A stretch of 64,000 nt of DNA from Bacteroidota bacterium (GTDB lineage Bacteria; Bacteroidota; Bacteroidia; Sphingobacteriales; Sphingobacteriaceae), in contig JAEXHI010000019.1 in the NCBI GenBank assembly GCA_023450085.1, positions 1 through 64,000 on the forward strand, read 5' to 3'. Below are positions 52,658-62,048 of this stretch, piece after piece. How positions within the stretch are numbered: the stretch's first letter is position 1; each line of letters opens with the position of its first letter. Under the pieces are notes generated by a model. It did not search any database, was not told where the DNA came from, and saw nothing but the letters and a program-made list of their open reading frames with translations. The translations under genes were made by a program, and so were the position numbers.

Positions 52658-54937
52658 CTATTTAGCAGCTTTAGCTGCGGCTTCTCTTCTGATGATATTT
52701 AATGCACCACCAGCTTTGAACCACTCAATTTGTTGTTCATTATAGCTGTGGTTAACTTCAAATTGCTCCGTCGTGCCATCTGCATGGTGTAATACCAAAG
52801 TTAATGGTTTGTTTGGCGCAAATTCTGTTAAACCTAAGATGTCGATGGTGTCGTCTTCTTGGATTTTGTTATAATCTTCTTTGTCTGCAAAGGTTAAACC
52901 TAGCATACCTTGCTTTTTCAAGTTGGTTTCGTGAATACGGGCAAAAGATTTTACCAATACCGCACGTACACCCAAATGACGAGGCTCCATAGCCGCATGC
53001 TCACGAGAAGAACCTTCACCATAGTTTTCATCACCTACTACAATGGAACCAATGCCATCAGCTTTGTAGGTGCGTTGTGTAGCTGGTACAGGACCATATT
53101 CTCCGGTTAGTTGGTTTTTAACTGTATCGGTTTTATCGTTAAAGAAGTTAACGGCACCAATTAATAGATTGTTAGAAATATTATCCAAGTGACCACGGAA
53201 TTTTAACCAAGGACCAGCCATTGAGATATGGTCGGTGGTACATTTACCTTTAGCTTTAATTAATAATTTTAAACCTTTAAGGTCAGTGCCTTCCCATGCC
53301 GCAAAAGGATCTAATAACTGTAGACGGTGTGAAGTAGGAGAAACCTTTACCTCTACATTTGAGCCATCTTCAGCAGGAGCTTGATAGCCTGCATCATCAA
53401 CGGCATAACCTTTTTCTGGTAGTTCCCAGCCTGTAGGTTCATCTAGTTTTACTTGCTCGCCCTTATCGTTAGTTAAAGTATCTGTAAGTGGGTTAAAACC
53501 TAAATCACCAGCGATAGCTAAAGCAGCCACAATTTCTGGAGAAGTTACAAAAGCGTAAGTGTTAGGGTTGCCATCGGCACGTTTAGCGAAATTACGGTTA
53601 AACGAGTGTACAATGGTGTTTTTCTCTTGTTTCTCAGCTCCTGTTCTATCCCACATTCCAATACACGGTCCACATGCGTTGGTGAAAATGGTTGCATCTA
53701 AATCTGTAAAAGTATCTAATAACCCATCTCTATCGGCGGTAAAACGCACCTGCTCAGAGCCTGGGTTAATCCCAAATTCGGCTTTTTTGCCCAATCCTTT
53801 ATCAATAGCTTGTTTAGCTACAGAAGCTGCACGAGATAAATCTTCGTATGATGAGTTGGTACAAGAACCAATTAAGCCCCATTCAACTTTGGTAGGCCAT
53901 CCATTAGCAGCAGCCACCTCTTTCATCTGTGAAATTGGGGTAGCCAAATCTGGCGTAAAAGGACCGTTTAAGTAAGGCTCTAACTCGTCAAGGTTAATTT
54001 CAATTAATTGATCGAAATATTTTTCAGGCTCAGCGTAAACTTCAGCATCACCGGTTAAGTGTTCTTTTACCACATTTGCAGCATCAGCAACATCAGCACG
54101 GTTAGTGGCACGTAAATAACGCTCCATGCTATCGTCGTAACCAAAAGTTGAAGTGGTAGCTCCAATTTCTGCCCCCATGTTACAGATGGTACCCTTGCCT
54201 GTACAGCTTAGGTTCGTTGCGCCATCTCCGAAGTATTCTACGATGGCACCGGTACCACCTTTTACGGTTAAAATACCAGCCACTTTTAAAATCACGTCTT
54301 TAGCAGAAGTCCAGCCGTTTAATTTTCCAGTTAGTTTCACACCAATTAACTTAGGGAATTTTAGTTCCCAGGGTAAACCAGCCATTACGTCGCAAGCATC
54401 AGCACCACCTACACCAATGGCTAGCATTCCTAAACCACCAGCATTTACGGTGTGGCTATCGGTACCAATCATCATACCGCCTGGGAAAGCATAGTTTTCC
54501 AAAATCACTTGGTGGATAATTCCTGCACCTGGTTTCCAGAAACCAATACCATATTTGTTAGAAACCGACGAAAGGAAGTCGAAAACTTCTGCACTTTCAG
54601 TTTTAGCATGAGGTAAGTCAATTTCGGCACCTAATTTGGCAGTGATGAGGTGATCGCAATGTACAGAAGAAGGTACTGCAACCTTCGGTCGGCCAGCTTG
54701 CATAAACTGCAATAGCGCCATTTGTGCCGTTGCATCTTGCATTGCTACTCTGTCTGGAGCAAAATCTACGTAGTCTACACCACGGGTAAATGCCTTATTC
54801 GATTTTCCGTCCCAAAGGTGTGCATATAATATCTTTTCTGAAAGGGTTAAAGGTCTGCCCACTAACTCACGAGCCGCATTAACACGTTCGCCAAAGGTTG
54901 CATACACCTTTTTGATCATTTCTATATCAAAAGCCAT
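52658..54937 (-). CDS. acnA: Aconitate hydratase, mitochondrial type
   Basis: A 759-residue [4Fe-4S] enzyme that interconverts citrate and isocitrate in the TCA cycle. The cluster ligands are visible: Cys359 in GSCTNSS and Cys422/Cys425 in NACGPCIGM. GTDSHTVNAGGLGM (about 158-171) and the swivelling C-terminal domain with GEGSSREHAAMEPRHLG are also present. Length and motifs fit the mitochondrial-type aconitase rather than the 890-residue bacterial AcnA. It lies downstream of acnB on the same strand, but a terminator and a 190-base gap with a palindrome separate them, so it probably has its own promoter. Confidence 0.94.
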   Translation of the reverse strand: MAFDIEMIKKVYATFGERVNAARELVGRPLTLSEKILYAHLWDGKSNKAFTRGVDYVDFAPDRVAMQDATAQMALLQFMQAGRPKVAVPSSVHCDHLITAKLGAEIDLPHAKTESAEVFDFLSSVSNKYGIGFWKPGAGIIHQVILENYAFPGGMMIGTDSHTVNAGGLGMLAIGVGGADACDVMAGLPWELKFPKLIGVKLTGKLNGWTSAKDVILKVAGILTVKGGTGAIVEYFGDGATNLSCTGKGTICNMGAEIGATTSTFGYDDSMERYLRATNRADVADAANVVKEHLTGDAEVYAEPEKYFDQLIEINLDELEPYLNGPFTPDLATPISQMKEVAAANGWPTKVEWGLIGSCTNSSYEDLSRAASVAKQAIDKGLGKKAEFGINPGSEQVRFTADRDGLLDTFTDLDATIFTNACGPCIGMWDRTGAEKQEKNTIVHSFNRNFAKRADGNPNTYAFVTSPEIVAALAIAGDLGFNPLTDTLTNDKGEQVKLDEPTGWELPEKGYAVDDAGYQAPAEDGSNVEVKVSPTSHRLQLLDPFAAWEGTDLKGLKLLIKAKGKCTTDHISMAGPWLKFRGHLDNISNNLLIGAVNFFNDKTDTVKNQLTGEYGPVPATQRTYKADGIGSIVVGDENYGEGSSREHAAMEPRHLGVRAVLVKSFARIHETNLKKQGMLGLTFADKEDYNKIQEDDTIDILGLTEFAPNKPLTLVLHHADGTTEQFEVNHSYNEQQIEWFKAGGALNIIRREAAAKAAK

Positions 54938-54974
54938 ACTTTATTTTGTTTAAAATTCTTGTCAATAATGACAT

Positions 54975-54989
54975 TATCTAAATTAGATA
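54975..54989. promoter_or_regulatory. Palindrome upstream of the mitochondrial-type aconitase, possible operator
   Basis: TATCTAA-A-TTAGATA is a perfect inverted repeat 37 bases before the start codon. Several GTCA/TGAC words surround it. It could bind an iron- or redox-responsive regulator, but none is identified. Confidence 0.45.
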
Positions 54990-55066
54990 TTTTTTGACAG
55001 ACTTATTTTTGAGATTTGTCAAATTATGTTATTTAAAACCATTCTATACAATGGGTTGCATAAGCA

Positions 55067-55098
55067 AAGAGGCTACCCAATTGATTGGATAGCCTCTT
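55067..55098 (-). terminator. Terminator of acnB
   Basis: AAGAGGCTA/TAGCCTCTT outer arms plus CCAAT/ATTGG inner arms form an almost uninterrupted hairpin about 30 bases after the stop. Confidence 0.75.
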
Positions 55099-55129
55099 AT
55101 TTTTAACAAATGATATGCTGATTTGTTTC

Positions 55130-57895
55130 TTATTGTTTTGTAGAAATTGGGGTGAACTTTGTTAAGTTGATACCTTCTACCGCCAATTTATATTCTTCGA
55201 TGCTTGGAATGCGACCTAAGATAGCAGAAAGTACCACTACTGGCGTTGAAGCCAATAAAGATTCTCCTTTTTTACCATCTCTGTCTTCTACTACACGACC
55301 TTGGAACAAACGTGTAGAAGTAGCCATTACCGTATCGCCTTTGGCTGCTTTCTCTTGGTTACCCATACACAAGTTACAACCTGGGCGCTCTAAATACATG
55401 ATGTTTTCGTATTCGGTACGAGCAGTGCTTTTAGGTAATGCGTCGCTGAATTCAAATCCAGAGTACTTTTGTAAGTATTCCCAGTCACCTTCTGCTTTCA
55501 ATTCGTCAATGATGTTGTAAGTAGGTGCAGCTACTACCAATGGTGCTTTGAACTCAACTTTGCCTGTTTGCGTTTCTACATTTTTCAATAATTGAGAAAC
55601 GATTTTCAAGTCGTCTTTGTGTACCATGCAAGAACCTACGAAACCAAGATCTACTTTCTTATCACCACCGTAGTAAGTCAAGTCTCTGATGGTATCGTGT
55701 GTATAACGTTTAGAAACGTCTACGTTGTTCACATCTGGATCGGCAATCATTGGCTCGTTGATTAAATCAAGATCAATCACTACTTCAGCATAATACTTGG
55801 CATTATCGTCAGGTGTTAACGCAGGTTTAATACCTGTTTTAATTTCCTCAATACGCTTGTTTGCCTTGTTGATCAAACCTTGAAGAACTTGGTTATGGTT
55901 GTCCATACCTTTTTCTATCATGATTTGAATACGGTTTTTGGCAATTTCCAACGATTGAATTAAGGTGTCGTCCTGTGAAATACAGATAGAAGCTTTTGCT
56001 TTCATTTCTGCTGTCCAGTCAGTAAAAGTAAAGGCTTGGTCAGCTAATAAAGTGCCGATGTGAACCTCAATAATTCTACCTTGGAATACGTTTTCTCCAT
56101 CAAACTGTTGCAACATTTGCAATTGCGTCGCATGAACCACATCACGGAAATCCATGTGTTCTTTCATTTGGCCTTTGAAGGTAACTTTTACTGACTCAGG
56201 AATTGGCATCGAAGCTTCACCTGTCGCCAAAGCTAGCGCTACTGTTCCAGAATCCGCACCAAAAGCTACTCCTTTTGACATACGTGTATGCGAGTCGCCA
56301 CCGATGATGATTGCCCATTCATCAATAGTGATGTCGTTCAATACTTTGTGGATTACATCAGTCATTGAATGATAAACGCCTTTAGGGTCACGAGCGGTGA
56401 TTACGCCAAATTCGTTCATAAATTTCATCAACTTTGGAATGTTTGCTTGTGCTTTTTTATCCCAAACAGATGCGGTATGACATCCAGATTGATAAGCGCC
56501 GTCAACAATTGGAGAAATAACGGTAGCCGCCATCGCCTCTAACTCTTGAGCAGTCATTAAACCTGTGGTGTCTTGAGAACCTACAATATTTACTTCTACA
56601 CGAACATCTGAACCAGCATGTAAAACTTTGCCTTGTGCAATGCCTACTGCATTTCTGTTAAATATTTTTTCTACTGCCGTTAAGCCTTGACCTTCAATAG
56701 ATACTTCTTTTGCAGGAGCAAATACTACAGGGGCTTCAACTTCTAAAGTTTTAGCGGCAAAAGTTTGGATTTTTTTACCAAATACGATAGCGTAAGAACC
56801 ACCTGCTTTGATAAATTCCATTTTTTGAGGCGTTAAAGCTTTCGAAATATCGATTAGCTCTTGGTCGCCATTGTATAATTTTTTCGTTTTGGTATTGATG
56901 GTAAGTACAGTTCCTGTTGCTACAGAATACGTCTCTTCCAAAACTGGCTCATCGTTTTCATTACGAACAACATTGCCGTTTTCGTCAGTTTTCTTTACCC
57001 AGTTTTTAAGGTCAATCCCAATACCACCAGTTACATCAACGGTAGTTAGGAAGATTGGAGAAATACCATTGGTACCACCTACAATTGGAGCGATATTTAC
57101 GAAAGGAACATAAGGACTAGATTGTTTACCTGTCCAAAGTGCCACGTTGTTTACTCCCGACATACGTGAAGAACCTACGCCCATGGTACCTTTTTCAGCT
57201 ACCAACATCACACTTTTATCTGGGTGCTGTGCCTGTAAATCTCTGATAGCTTGTTGTGCTTCAGGAGTAATCATGCATTTTCCATGCAATTCACGGTCAG
57301 AACGAGAGTGTGCTTGGTTGCCTGGAGACAATAAGTCGGTAGAAATATCGCCAATGCCAGCGATAAAAGTTACCACCTTGATTTCTTCTGCTACTTCAGG
57401 AAGTTTAGTGAAGAATTCGGCCTTGGCATAGCTTTCTAATATTTGTTTAGCAATTTCATTGCCATTATGGTAAGCTTCTTTTAAACGGTCTGTGTCTGCG
57501 TCGTACAAGAAAACTTGTGTTTTAAGTACATCAGCTGCTTTCTTGGCGTTATCGCCGTTGTCGGCTAAAGCAATGTCTAATAAGACTTTGATAGAAGGTC
57601 CGCCCTTCATGTGCGATAATAATTCAAATGCAAAATCAGGAGTGATTTCCGCTACGGTAACTTCACCAGTAATGATTTCTTTTAAGAACTGAGCTTTTAC
57701 ACCAGCTGCCGCAGTAGTACCAGGCAAGGTGTTGTATATGAAAAATTTAACAGAATCTTCTCTGTTGAAATTGTTTGCACTTTTGATTTGAGTAATGATT
57801 TCACTCAATAATTCGGCGCTGTCAATAGGTTTTGGATGAAGATCTTGGGCTTTTCTGTCTTCAATCTCTTGGATATAATCGTTGTAAATACTCAT
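55130..57895 (-). CDS. acnB: Aconitate hydratase B / 2-methylisocitrate dehydratase
   Basis: A 921-residue [4Fe-4S] hydro-lyase. The ATG at 57895 (MSIYNDYIQEIEDRKAQDL) is the conserved start; one at 57940 adds a Cys-rich leader and is unlikely. The N-terminal HEAT-like domain is typical of AcnB (about 1-160). Cluster ligands are Cys756 in GSCMVHKDD and Cys840/Cys843 in GCNLCMGNQ. AcnB enzymes act in the TCA cycle and can also serve the methylcitrate cycle. The neighbouring second aconitase means the organism codes for two unrelated enzymes for the same step. Confidence 0.95.
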   Translation of the reverse strand: MSIYNDYIQEIEDRKAQDLHPKPIDSAELLSEIITQIKSANNFNREDSVKFFIYNTLPGTTAAAGVKAQFLKEIITGEVTVAEITPDFAFELLSHMKGGPSIKVLLDIALADNGDNAKKAADVLKTQVFLYDADTDRLKEAYHNGNEIAKQILESYAKAEFFTKLPEVAEEIKVVTFIAGIGDISTDLLSPGNQAHSRSDRELHGKCMITPEAQQAIRDLQAQHPDKSVMLVAEKGTMGVGSSRMSGVNNVALWTGKQSSPYVPFVNIAPIVGGTNGISPIFLTTVDVTGGIGIDLKNWVKKTDENGNVVRNENDEPVLEETYSVATGTVLTINTKTKKLYNGDQELIDISKALTPQKMEFIKAGGSYAIVFGKKIQTFAAKTLEVEAPVVFAPAKEVSIEGQGLTAVEKIFNRNAVGIAQGKVLHAGSDVRVEVNIVGSQDTTGLMTAQELEAMAATVISPIVDGAYQSGCHTASVWDKKAQANIPKLMKFMNEFGVITARDPKGVYHSMTDVIHKVLNDITIDEWAIIIGGDSHTRMSKGVAFGADSGTVALALATGEASMPIPESVKVTFKGQMKEHMDFRDVVHATQLQMLQQFDGENVFQGRIIEVHIGTLLADQAFTFTDWTAEMKAKASICISQDDTLIQSLEIAKNRIQIMIEKGMDNHNQVLQGLINKANKRIEEIKTGIKPALTPDDNAKYYAEVVIDLDLINEPMIADPDVNNVDVSKRYTHDTIRDLTYYGGDKKVDLGFVGSCMVHKDDLKIVSQLLKNVETQTGKVEFKAPLVVAAPTYNIIDELKAEGDWEYLQKYSGFEFSDALPKSTARTEYENIMYLERPGCNLCMGNQEKAAKGDTVMATSTRLFQGRVVEDRDGKKGESLLASTPVVVLSAILGRIPSIEEYKLAVEGINLTKFTPISTKQ

Positions 57896-58403
57896 CTTAG
57901 GGAAGGTGTTTTCTTGTGATAAGCAGGTGCAACAAAACATACACTTACTTTGTACAAAAAGAACACGGTTTTGTCTATTAAAATTTGTGTTTGCCGATCG
58001 AAAAAACTTAAATTTTTGATCAAAACAAAAATAACAAAAACAACCTTTAAAAGCAATTAAAGCAGGTAATTAGGTAATTTGAATTTATTCTAAACTAAAG
58101 CGAGGTGTAAATATTTTTTTATAATTGTAATGTGTTGTATTTCAGTATTTTGTTTAAGTTTTTTATGTTCTTTGATGATGGGTTTTTAATCATTTAGCGA
58201 TTTCTTTAAGATAATCTCTATGTAAAGAAAAAATTATGAAAAAGAATTTGATAAAAAATCGAGGGAATTATTCTTGGTTGCCGTGTAGTTCATGTTTTCG
58301 CTAGTGCTGCTATTAAACCTCGTAGGTTTCTGAAACCTACGAGGTTTTTGTATGGTGTTAGACACTCCAACGACAAGCTGGCAATTTCTGTTAAAGCCGT
58401 ACC
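57896..58403. other. Intergenic stretch upstream of acnB
   Basis: About 500 AT-rich bases. TTTTGATCAAAA (58014-58025) is a small palindrome and one CCTCGTAGG-family hairpin occurs at 58315-58347. No gene longer than a few codons is convincing. The acnB promoter must lie in the left part, but no clear TAnnTTTG was found (TATGTTTT near 57931 is one base off). Confidence 0.5.
58315..58347. repeat. CCTCGTAGG-family palindrome
   Basis: Perfect 15-base arms AAACCTCGTAGGTTT/AAACCTACGAGGTTT with a CTG loop, 56 bases past the stop of the serine hydrolase gene. Confidence 0.88.
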
Positions 58404-59795
58404 TTAAAGCTTATCGGCTGTTTTTGAAGAAAGTCCTTTTCTGACCATAACCGCGTCTTTTTCTCCCTTTTTGAAAATAAAAGAAATTTCGGTGTCATCA
58501 TCGTGTAGGAAAAATATATTCTCCTTCTCCGCCAGCATTCTTACTTTGGGTTCATTATTGTTTTGCATATAAAGCTGACCGTTTTCGTACAGGATATGAA
58601 TAACCTCGTCATCAGAGAGTTCATAATTTCCCGCATATTTTTTGAGCAAATCGGAATTTAATGTTATTTCTTTCTTGGGTTGCGGAAGCGTATATGATTG
58701 CCCTAGCATGGCTGCAAAAATGGTGTTTCCAGCTCTCTCTAGCCTTTTACTGGTGATATTGTTGAGTAGTATAATGCACAGGTCATCACCAGGGAGCATG
58801 GCAAAGTAACTTGTAGAGCCTTCTATGTTTCCACCATGATTGATTAGTTTTTTCCCGTAAAGGTCATCAATAAACCAACCGTAACCATAGCCGCTCAAAT
58901 AAGGTGTTGTAGCTTTTTTAAATGCTTCTTTAGAAACAATTTTATGATCTTTCAATCCTTTGTAATAACGGTATAGGTCTGCCACTGTGCTGTAGATTTG
59001 TCCTGCTGGACCAGTCAATGAGGGATTCCATATTTCTGATTTTTTTTGTCTTGTTATCGAAATATAGGAATAGGGAACTGTTTTGTACTGGCTTTTCAAA
59101 GCTGGATAGTCAAAGCCGGTATGGGTCATTTTCAAAGGGGTTAAGATGATTTTTCTTACCGCATCTTCATATGAAAGCCCCGTTACTTTTTCAATAATGA
59201 TTCCCAGTAAAATATATCCAGAATTACTATAGGAGAAATTGGTGCCAGGTTCAAAGTCTAGGGGTTCATTTTTGAAAAAAGAAAGCTCCTCATTTTTGTT
59301 AATGATTTTCCCTGTGTGGAGCAGGCGGAAGTATTCTTTGTTTCGCAAGGCCTCATAAATTCCTGAACTGTGAGTAAGCAGATGTTCAATAGTGATTTCA
59401 TTTCCCCTTGGATAATCAGCAATAAACTTTGAAATCGGATCTTTAACAGAGAGCTTTCCCTCTTCACTTAGCTTAACAATCACTAGCGCGGTGAAGGATT
59501 TGGTTAAAGAAGCAATCTGATAAACACTTTTATTTTGATTGGGAGTTTTCTTCTCTGCGTTTTGCCAACCATAAGATTTTTCAAAAACAGTATTGTTTTG
59601 ATAGTGAACCAAAGCTGTTCCATTAAATTTATTAATAGCTGCGTACGCTTTTATGATGCTGTCTATCTCCTGTTTTTTCTTTTCTAGGCTAACGTTGCTA
59701 ACATTCGTTTGAGTTTGGGCCTTTATAGGCGAATGTAGTGTGTTAAATATAAGGATTAAACATCCTAAGGCTAGGATGTAAGGTTGATTCCGCAT
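58404..59795 (-). CDS. Serine hydrolase of the class C beta-lactamase/esterase family
   Basis: A 463-residue exported hydrolase with a signal peptide to about residue 26 (ILALGCLILIFNTLHSPIKA). The penicillin-binding fold motifs are present: Ser96-x-x-Lys99 in ASLTKSF, Tyr189-Ser-Asn in FSYSNSGY and His320-Gly-Gly in INHGGNIEGS. A C-terminal beta domain (about 375-455) follows, as in many DUF3471-type hydrolases. True beta-lactam activity is not implied; most such proteins are esterases or D-amino-acid peptidases. It is followed by a palindromic repeat and preceded by another. Confidence 0.9.
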   Translation of the reverse strand: MRNQPYILALGCLILIFNTLHSPIKAQTQTNVSNVSLEKKKQEIDSIIKAYAAINKFNGTALVHYQNNTVFEKSYGWQNAEKKTPNQNKSVYQIASLTKSFTALVIVKLSEEGKLSVKDPISKFIADYPRGNEITIEHLLTHSSGIYEALRNKEYFRLLHTGKIINKNEELSFFKNEPLDFEPGTNFSYSNSGYILLGIIIEKVTGLSYEDAVRKIILTPLKMTHTGFDYPALKSQYKTVPYSYISITRQKKSEIWNPSLTGPAGQIYSTVADLYRYYKGLKDHKIVSKEAFKKATTPYLSGYGYGWFIDDLYGKKLINHGGNIEGSTSYFAMLPGDDLCIILLNNITSKRLERAGNTIFAAMLGQSYTLPQPKKEITLNSDLLKKYAGNYELSDDEVIHILYENGQLYMQNNNEPKVRMLAEKENIFFLHDDDTEISFIFKKGEKDAVMVRKGLSSKTADKL

Positions 59796-59870
59796 CGTAT
59801 TTGGTGTTAAAACAATAAAAGTAAGCAGACTTTTGCGGATATCAATAGCTTGAGTATTTGGCTTGATGTT

Positions 59871-59903
59871 AAACCTCGTAGATTTTAGAAATCTACGAGG
59901 TTT
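59871..59903. repeat. CCTCGTAGG-family palindrome with compensatory change
   Basis: Perfect 15-base arms AAACCTCGTAGATTT/AAATCTACGAGGTTT with a TAG loop. Compared with the copy at 58315-58347, one G-C pair is replaced by A-T on both arms. It is 24 bases past the stop of the M23-like gene. Confidence 0.88.
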
Positions 59904-59927
59904 TTGTGCTATAACGATCTGTCGAAC

Positions 59928-60854
59928 TTATTTTTTCGTCAAATTTTTAATCTCCTTTTTGGTCATCTCTTTTTGGACAATTTCTGGAGTTGTTGCTGCG
60001 TGATAATACTTTTGGCTAGTTAATATACCATTGGCATTTTCTGCAGTACAGAAGTATGGCGTAATAAAGCCGTATAAGCTTTTAGTTTCCTTTGGATTTT
60101 GTTTGGCTGCGCCAATCTCAGCTGATTTTAGATAGGTAATTAGTAATGAAATTCCATACCTTTCATTGGTGATATTGTTGATGCCTAAAGCTGTTCCTGG
60201 AAATACCGTTTGACCTTCTTTTACCAAAATTCCTTTTTTAAAACCTTTGTAGGTGGCCAAAGTACCGTCAGCGTGTTCTACAATTACTGTATTTACCTTG
60301 CTGGTGTACTTTAGGTCTTTCGCGTCTTCGTCATATACATCGCTTACGTTTACTACTATTCCTTTTCTAATGGCTGTAACGGTATCTGCCTCTTGTGTGT
60401 AAAAACGGTAGGCTTTCCAATCGTCGGGAGTGGTTGAACCAAAATAGGTAGCGTTCAGGAAAGTCGATTCCACAGCCCTTACTTTTCTACCTTTACCATA
60501 GGGCAGAAGGTAAACAAAGTCTTTGTTGTATTTCGGGTTCAGTTCACCTCTGATGTAGGTGTAGCTATAGGAGAGGCCGATGCCTTGGTTTTTATTAATG
60601 GGATTTAATGTAAGGATATTGTCGCCGTCATGTCGTACTCTATAAACGGGTTCACCTGGTTCGCTAGCGTTGGTCAGCTCCCTGAAATTGAGTATTACAG
60701 TATAAGTTCCTGGTGATTTTTTGGTGGTATTGATGCTTACACTGCGGTCGTTATTGGTTTTGCTACTTAAAGTAAGTTCTTTTTCTTGGGCGTGGCAAAT
60801 TGATACGGAGATTAGGCAGGCAAATGATAAAGCGGCTTTGTAAAATTTGTTCAT
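59928..60854 (-). CDS. Exported M23-like (LytM) protein, catalytically degenerate
   Basis: A 308-residue protein. The ATG at 60854 gives signal peptide MNKFYKAALSFACLISVSICHAQ; an ATG at 60890 is less likely. After an N-terminal beta domain comes an M23-type core (about 165-265) with ADTVTAIRKGIVVNVSD and VIVEHADGTLATYKGFKKGILVKEG. These match the lipoyl-like framework of M23 peptidases. The H-x3-D and H-x-H zinc ligands are not visible: the last strand reads GISLLITYL instead of HLHFE. It probably binds peptidoglycan or regulates another enzyme rather than cutting it. Confidence 0.75.
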   Translation of the reverse strand: MNKFYKAALSFACLISVSICHAQEKELTLSSKTNNDRSVSINTTKKSPGTYTVILNFRELTNASEPGEPVYRVRHDGDNILTLNPINKNQGIGLSYSYTYIRGELNPKYNKDFVYLLPYGKGRKVRAVESTFLNATYFGSTTPDDWKAYRFYTQEADTVTAIRKGIVVNVSDVYDEDAKDLKYTSKVNTVIVEHADGTLATYKGFKKGILVKEGQTVFPGTALGINNITNERYGISLLITYLKSAEIGAAKQNPKETKSLYGFITPYFCTAENANGILTSQKYYHAATTPEIVQKEMTKKEIKNLTKK

Positions 60855-61002
60855 TGGAGTTAAGTTAGGTGACCAAGTTAGTTTTTTCATGTGATTTCAA
60901 TGTTAAGGATGAAAAAAGAGAAATAAATCCATATCAAAAAGAAAATAAATAATTGATGCTGTGGAAAAGGTCTGATACTCGCATCTGATAAGAAAAAAAT
61001 AG

Positions 61003-61953
61003 ATGAAAAAACTTTACTTTATTATTTTCTTGTTGGTTAGTTCTGCAAGCTACGGTCAAGATGCAGATATTACTTGGTTAAATAAAAATGCAGTTGATTT
61101 AGCTCGCTATACCTCAAAACTAAAGCAAGATTTGACTGGTGTTGAGGTGTTGATGTTGGGTGAGGCTAGTCATGGCACCAAAGAATTTTACTTGGAGAAA
61201 AATAAAATTATTCGGTATTTGGTGACTTATGAGGGCTATACTCAGATAGGTTTTGAGCACCTAGACACTGAGTTCGCAAAAATTAATGAGTATATTCTGT
61301 CTCATAAAAGTGAAGATTTGGATTTGGCCATGAACGGCTTGATGGCCTACAGAACTCAAGAATTCGTCGAATTGTTTGAATGGCTAAAGTATTATAATAT
61401 GACAAATCCGAATAAAAAGGTGGGCGTATTTGGTTTTCATAAGGAAACGTTTTATGATCCTTTTAGCAGAGATCAATTGATGACAGAAGAAGTGGTTAAA
61501 GCGAAGGATGCTAGCAAGGCAAAAGTGATTTTATGGGCGCATAATATCCATACGGCTAAAAATAAAACGATGCCAGAAATTAGTGCCATGGGCGATTATT
61601 TAAAGGAAGCTTATGGCAATAAATTCTTTAATATCGCCTTTGATACTTACGAAGGTAAAGTGCGCACCATGAATTGGACTGATGAGCATGGTTATACTTT
61701 TGCTATTAATGAATTAGCGCCAGTTACCGATGGTAGTTTTACAGCTTTGTTTAATCAAGTGAAATATCCCAATTTTTATGTGCGTTTTAAGGAAGGAAAT
61801 CCTTTTGGCTCGCAGACCAAAAAAATTACCAATATTATGGTGAATTGGAAAGCGCCATTTGCCTTGCCAACTACCATAGCTAAAGATTTTGATGCGTTGA
61901 TTTTTATACGGAAAACTTCTGCAAGCGAGGAGATAGGGAGTGTTATTCGGTGA
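61003..61953 (+). CDS. Erythromycin-esterase-like exported hydrolase, compact form
   Basis: A 316-residue protein with signal peptide MKKLYFIIFLLVSSASYGQ. The family core is clear: MLGEASHGTKEFYLEKNKII (about 50-69), AYRTQEFVELFEWLKYYN and WAHNIHTAKNK (about 180). Most members are about 400 residues; here VGVFGFHKETFYDPF is followed almost at once by SRDQLMTEEV, so a helical segment of the usual lid seems to be missing. The family includes macrolide esterases, but most chromosomal members have unknown substrates, so resistance should not be assumed. Confidence 0.83.
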   Translation: MKKLYFIIFLLVSSASYGQDADITWLNKNAVDLARYTSKLKQDLTGVEVLMLGEASHGTKEFYLEKNKIIRYLVTYEGYTQIGFEHLDTEFAKINEYILSHKSEDLDLAMNGLMAYRTQEFVELFEWLKYYNMTNPNKKVGVFGFHKETFYDPFSRDQLMTEEVVKAKDASKAKVILWAHNIHTAKNKTMPEISAMGDYLKEAYGNKFFNIAFDTYEGKVRTMNWTDEHGYTFAINELAPVTDGSFTALFNQVKYPNFYVRFKEGNPFGSQTKKITNIMVNWKAPFALPTTIAKDFDALIFIRKTSASEEIGSVIR

Positions 61954-62048
61954 TAAAGGTCGCTTTTCGTGATTTGCTTAATGACAGCAAGTTTTAAACA
62001 TCCCGACCGTTGGGCACCCCTCTAAAAGAGAGGGATTTCATAGAAAGT

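Noticed and set aside
61003..61953. Reading the erythromycin-esterase-like gene as a macrolide-resistance gene
   Set aside because: Family membership alone does not show resistance; the gene is chromosomal in context, shortened, and has no mobile element next to it.
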